Positions 5,013 through 5,337 of a stretch of 5,337 nucleotides of DNA are shown here, piece by piece. The first letter of the stretch is position 1. Each line of letters starts with the position of its first letter. Source of the stretch: Planctomycetota bacterium (lineage in GTDB: Bacteria > Planctomycetota > Phycisphaerae > Sedimentisphaerales > Anaerohalosphaeraceae); the NCBI GenBank assembly GCA_021160785.1, contig JAGHBX010000566.1, positions 1 through 5,337 of the forward strand, in the 5' to 3' direction. Made by a program: the position numbers and the translations under genes. The notes below the pieces were generated by a model. That model was given only the letters and a program-made list of their open reading frames with translations. It was not told the origin of the DNA and did no database searches.

Positions 5013-5026
5013 GCCGCCTTCGCGGC
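5013..5026. repeat. Small GC hairpin in the sulfatase-oxidoreductase gap
   Basis: GCCGC (5013-5017), CTTC, GCGGC (5022-5026) form a perfect 5-bp stem in the 67-nt intergenic gap. Read on the minus strand it is followed by ATCGAAAATAG, not a T-run, so transcription probably continues into the oxidoreductase gene. It may stabilise or process the mRNA between the two genes. Confidence 0.45.
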
Positions 5027-5042
5027 TTGTGCCAAATGCGTG

Positions 5043-5337
5043 TCAAGGTGCATAGCCGGGGTTTGGCTCGGTTGGGATCGGGGCGTCAACGGCCTTTTGC
5101 CAGTTTGTAAGCATATTCAAAAGCTCATCCCTCCTGGCCTTGTTTGTATTGGCGAGATTCGTTGTTTCGCCGATATCGTTTTCCAGGTCGTAGAGTTCTA
5201 TCGCGTTGTTCGTATCGATCGCGTCCGGGCCGCCGTCGAGAACCCATTCCTCGAAATACTGCAGCAGTTTCCACTTGCCCTTACGGATAACACTGACGGG
5301 CCTGGTTCGAAACTTCGTATCCCTCGAACCCTTGTAC
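5043..5337 (-). CDS. C-terminal part of an arylsulfatase-type (S1 family) sulfatase
   Basis: An open frame enters from the right edge (first full codon 5336-5334) and ends at TGA 5045-5043, giving 97 residues. The pattern is the usual sulfatase C-terminus: RPVSVIRKGKWKLLQYFEEW (12-31), ELYDLENDIGETTNLA (47-62), then a helix with LLNMLTNWQK and an NPGYAP ending. The N-terminal catalytic part with the formylglycine motif lies outside the window, so catalytic competence cannot be judged. Sulfatases of this group hydrolyse sulfate esters on polysaccharides such as fucans and carrageenans. It lies 67 nt upstream of the oxidoreductase on the same strand, consistent with one polysaccharide-degradation operon. 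Confidence 0.88.
   Translation of the reverse strand, partial: YKGSRDTKFRTRPVSVIRKGKWKLLQYFEEWVLDGGPDAIDTNNAIELYDLENDIGETTNLANTNKARRDELLNMLTNWQKAVDAPIPTEPNPGYAP

Overview
The window looks like part of a Planctomycetota genome, probably a Phycisphaerae / Sedimentisphaerales-type lineage. This is inferred from gene content: an exported sulfatase, a Tat-exported Gfo/Idh/MocA oxidoreductase, and a DUF1080 domain fused to a GH29 alpha-L-fucosidase. The left part also carries a repeat-rich intergenic style (a short repeat that reads Asn-Glu-Pro-Asn, with 7-nt tandem arrays) that I associate with this group. No 16S rRNA or other marker is present, so the taxonomy stays tentative.

The right three quarters (about 1278-5337) is a minus-strand gene cluster, read right to left. 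It holds the C-terminal 97 residues of an arylsulfatase-type sulfatase (cut by the right edge), a Gfo/Idh/MocA-family oxidoreductase (476 aa from the preferred start), and a Sec-exported DUF1080-GH29 protein (745 aa from the preferred start). Gaps are 67 and 29 nt and I see no convincing terminator between the genes, so they are probably one operon with its promoter beyond the right edge. The likely job is degradation of a sulfated, fucose-containing polysaccharide. The sulfatase would remove sulfate. The oxidoreductase and DUF1080 domain may form an oxidise-then-cleave (3-keto-glycoside) step. The GH29 domain would act on alpha-L-fucosyl residues.

The left quarter (1-1277) is non-coding or decayed accessory DNA. 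It holds: (i) a minus-strand promoter, leader and start codon for a gene running off the left edge; (ii) an AT-rich stretch bounded by a 16-bp inverted repeat; (iii) a 5'-truncated vsr (very-short-patch repair endonuclease) remnant; (iv) a second, plus-strand copy of the same promoter-leader module, whose downstream gene is missing and which now reads into repeats; (v) four separate arrays with strict 7-nt periodicity and three copies of an 18-nt repeat; (vi) a 16-codon ORF with a strong ribosome binding site that converges on the end of the GH29 gene.

The most unusual signals are the duplicated promoter-leader module, in which one copy has acquired two hairpins, and the clustering of different 7-nt repeat families in one short intergenic region. 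The operon is the most interpretable functional unit. I found no CRISPR array, rRNA or tRNA.
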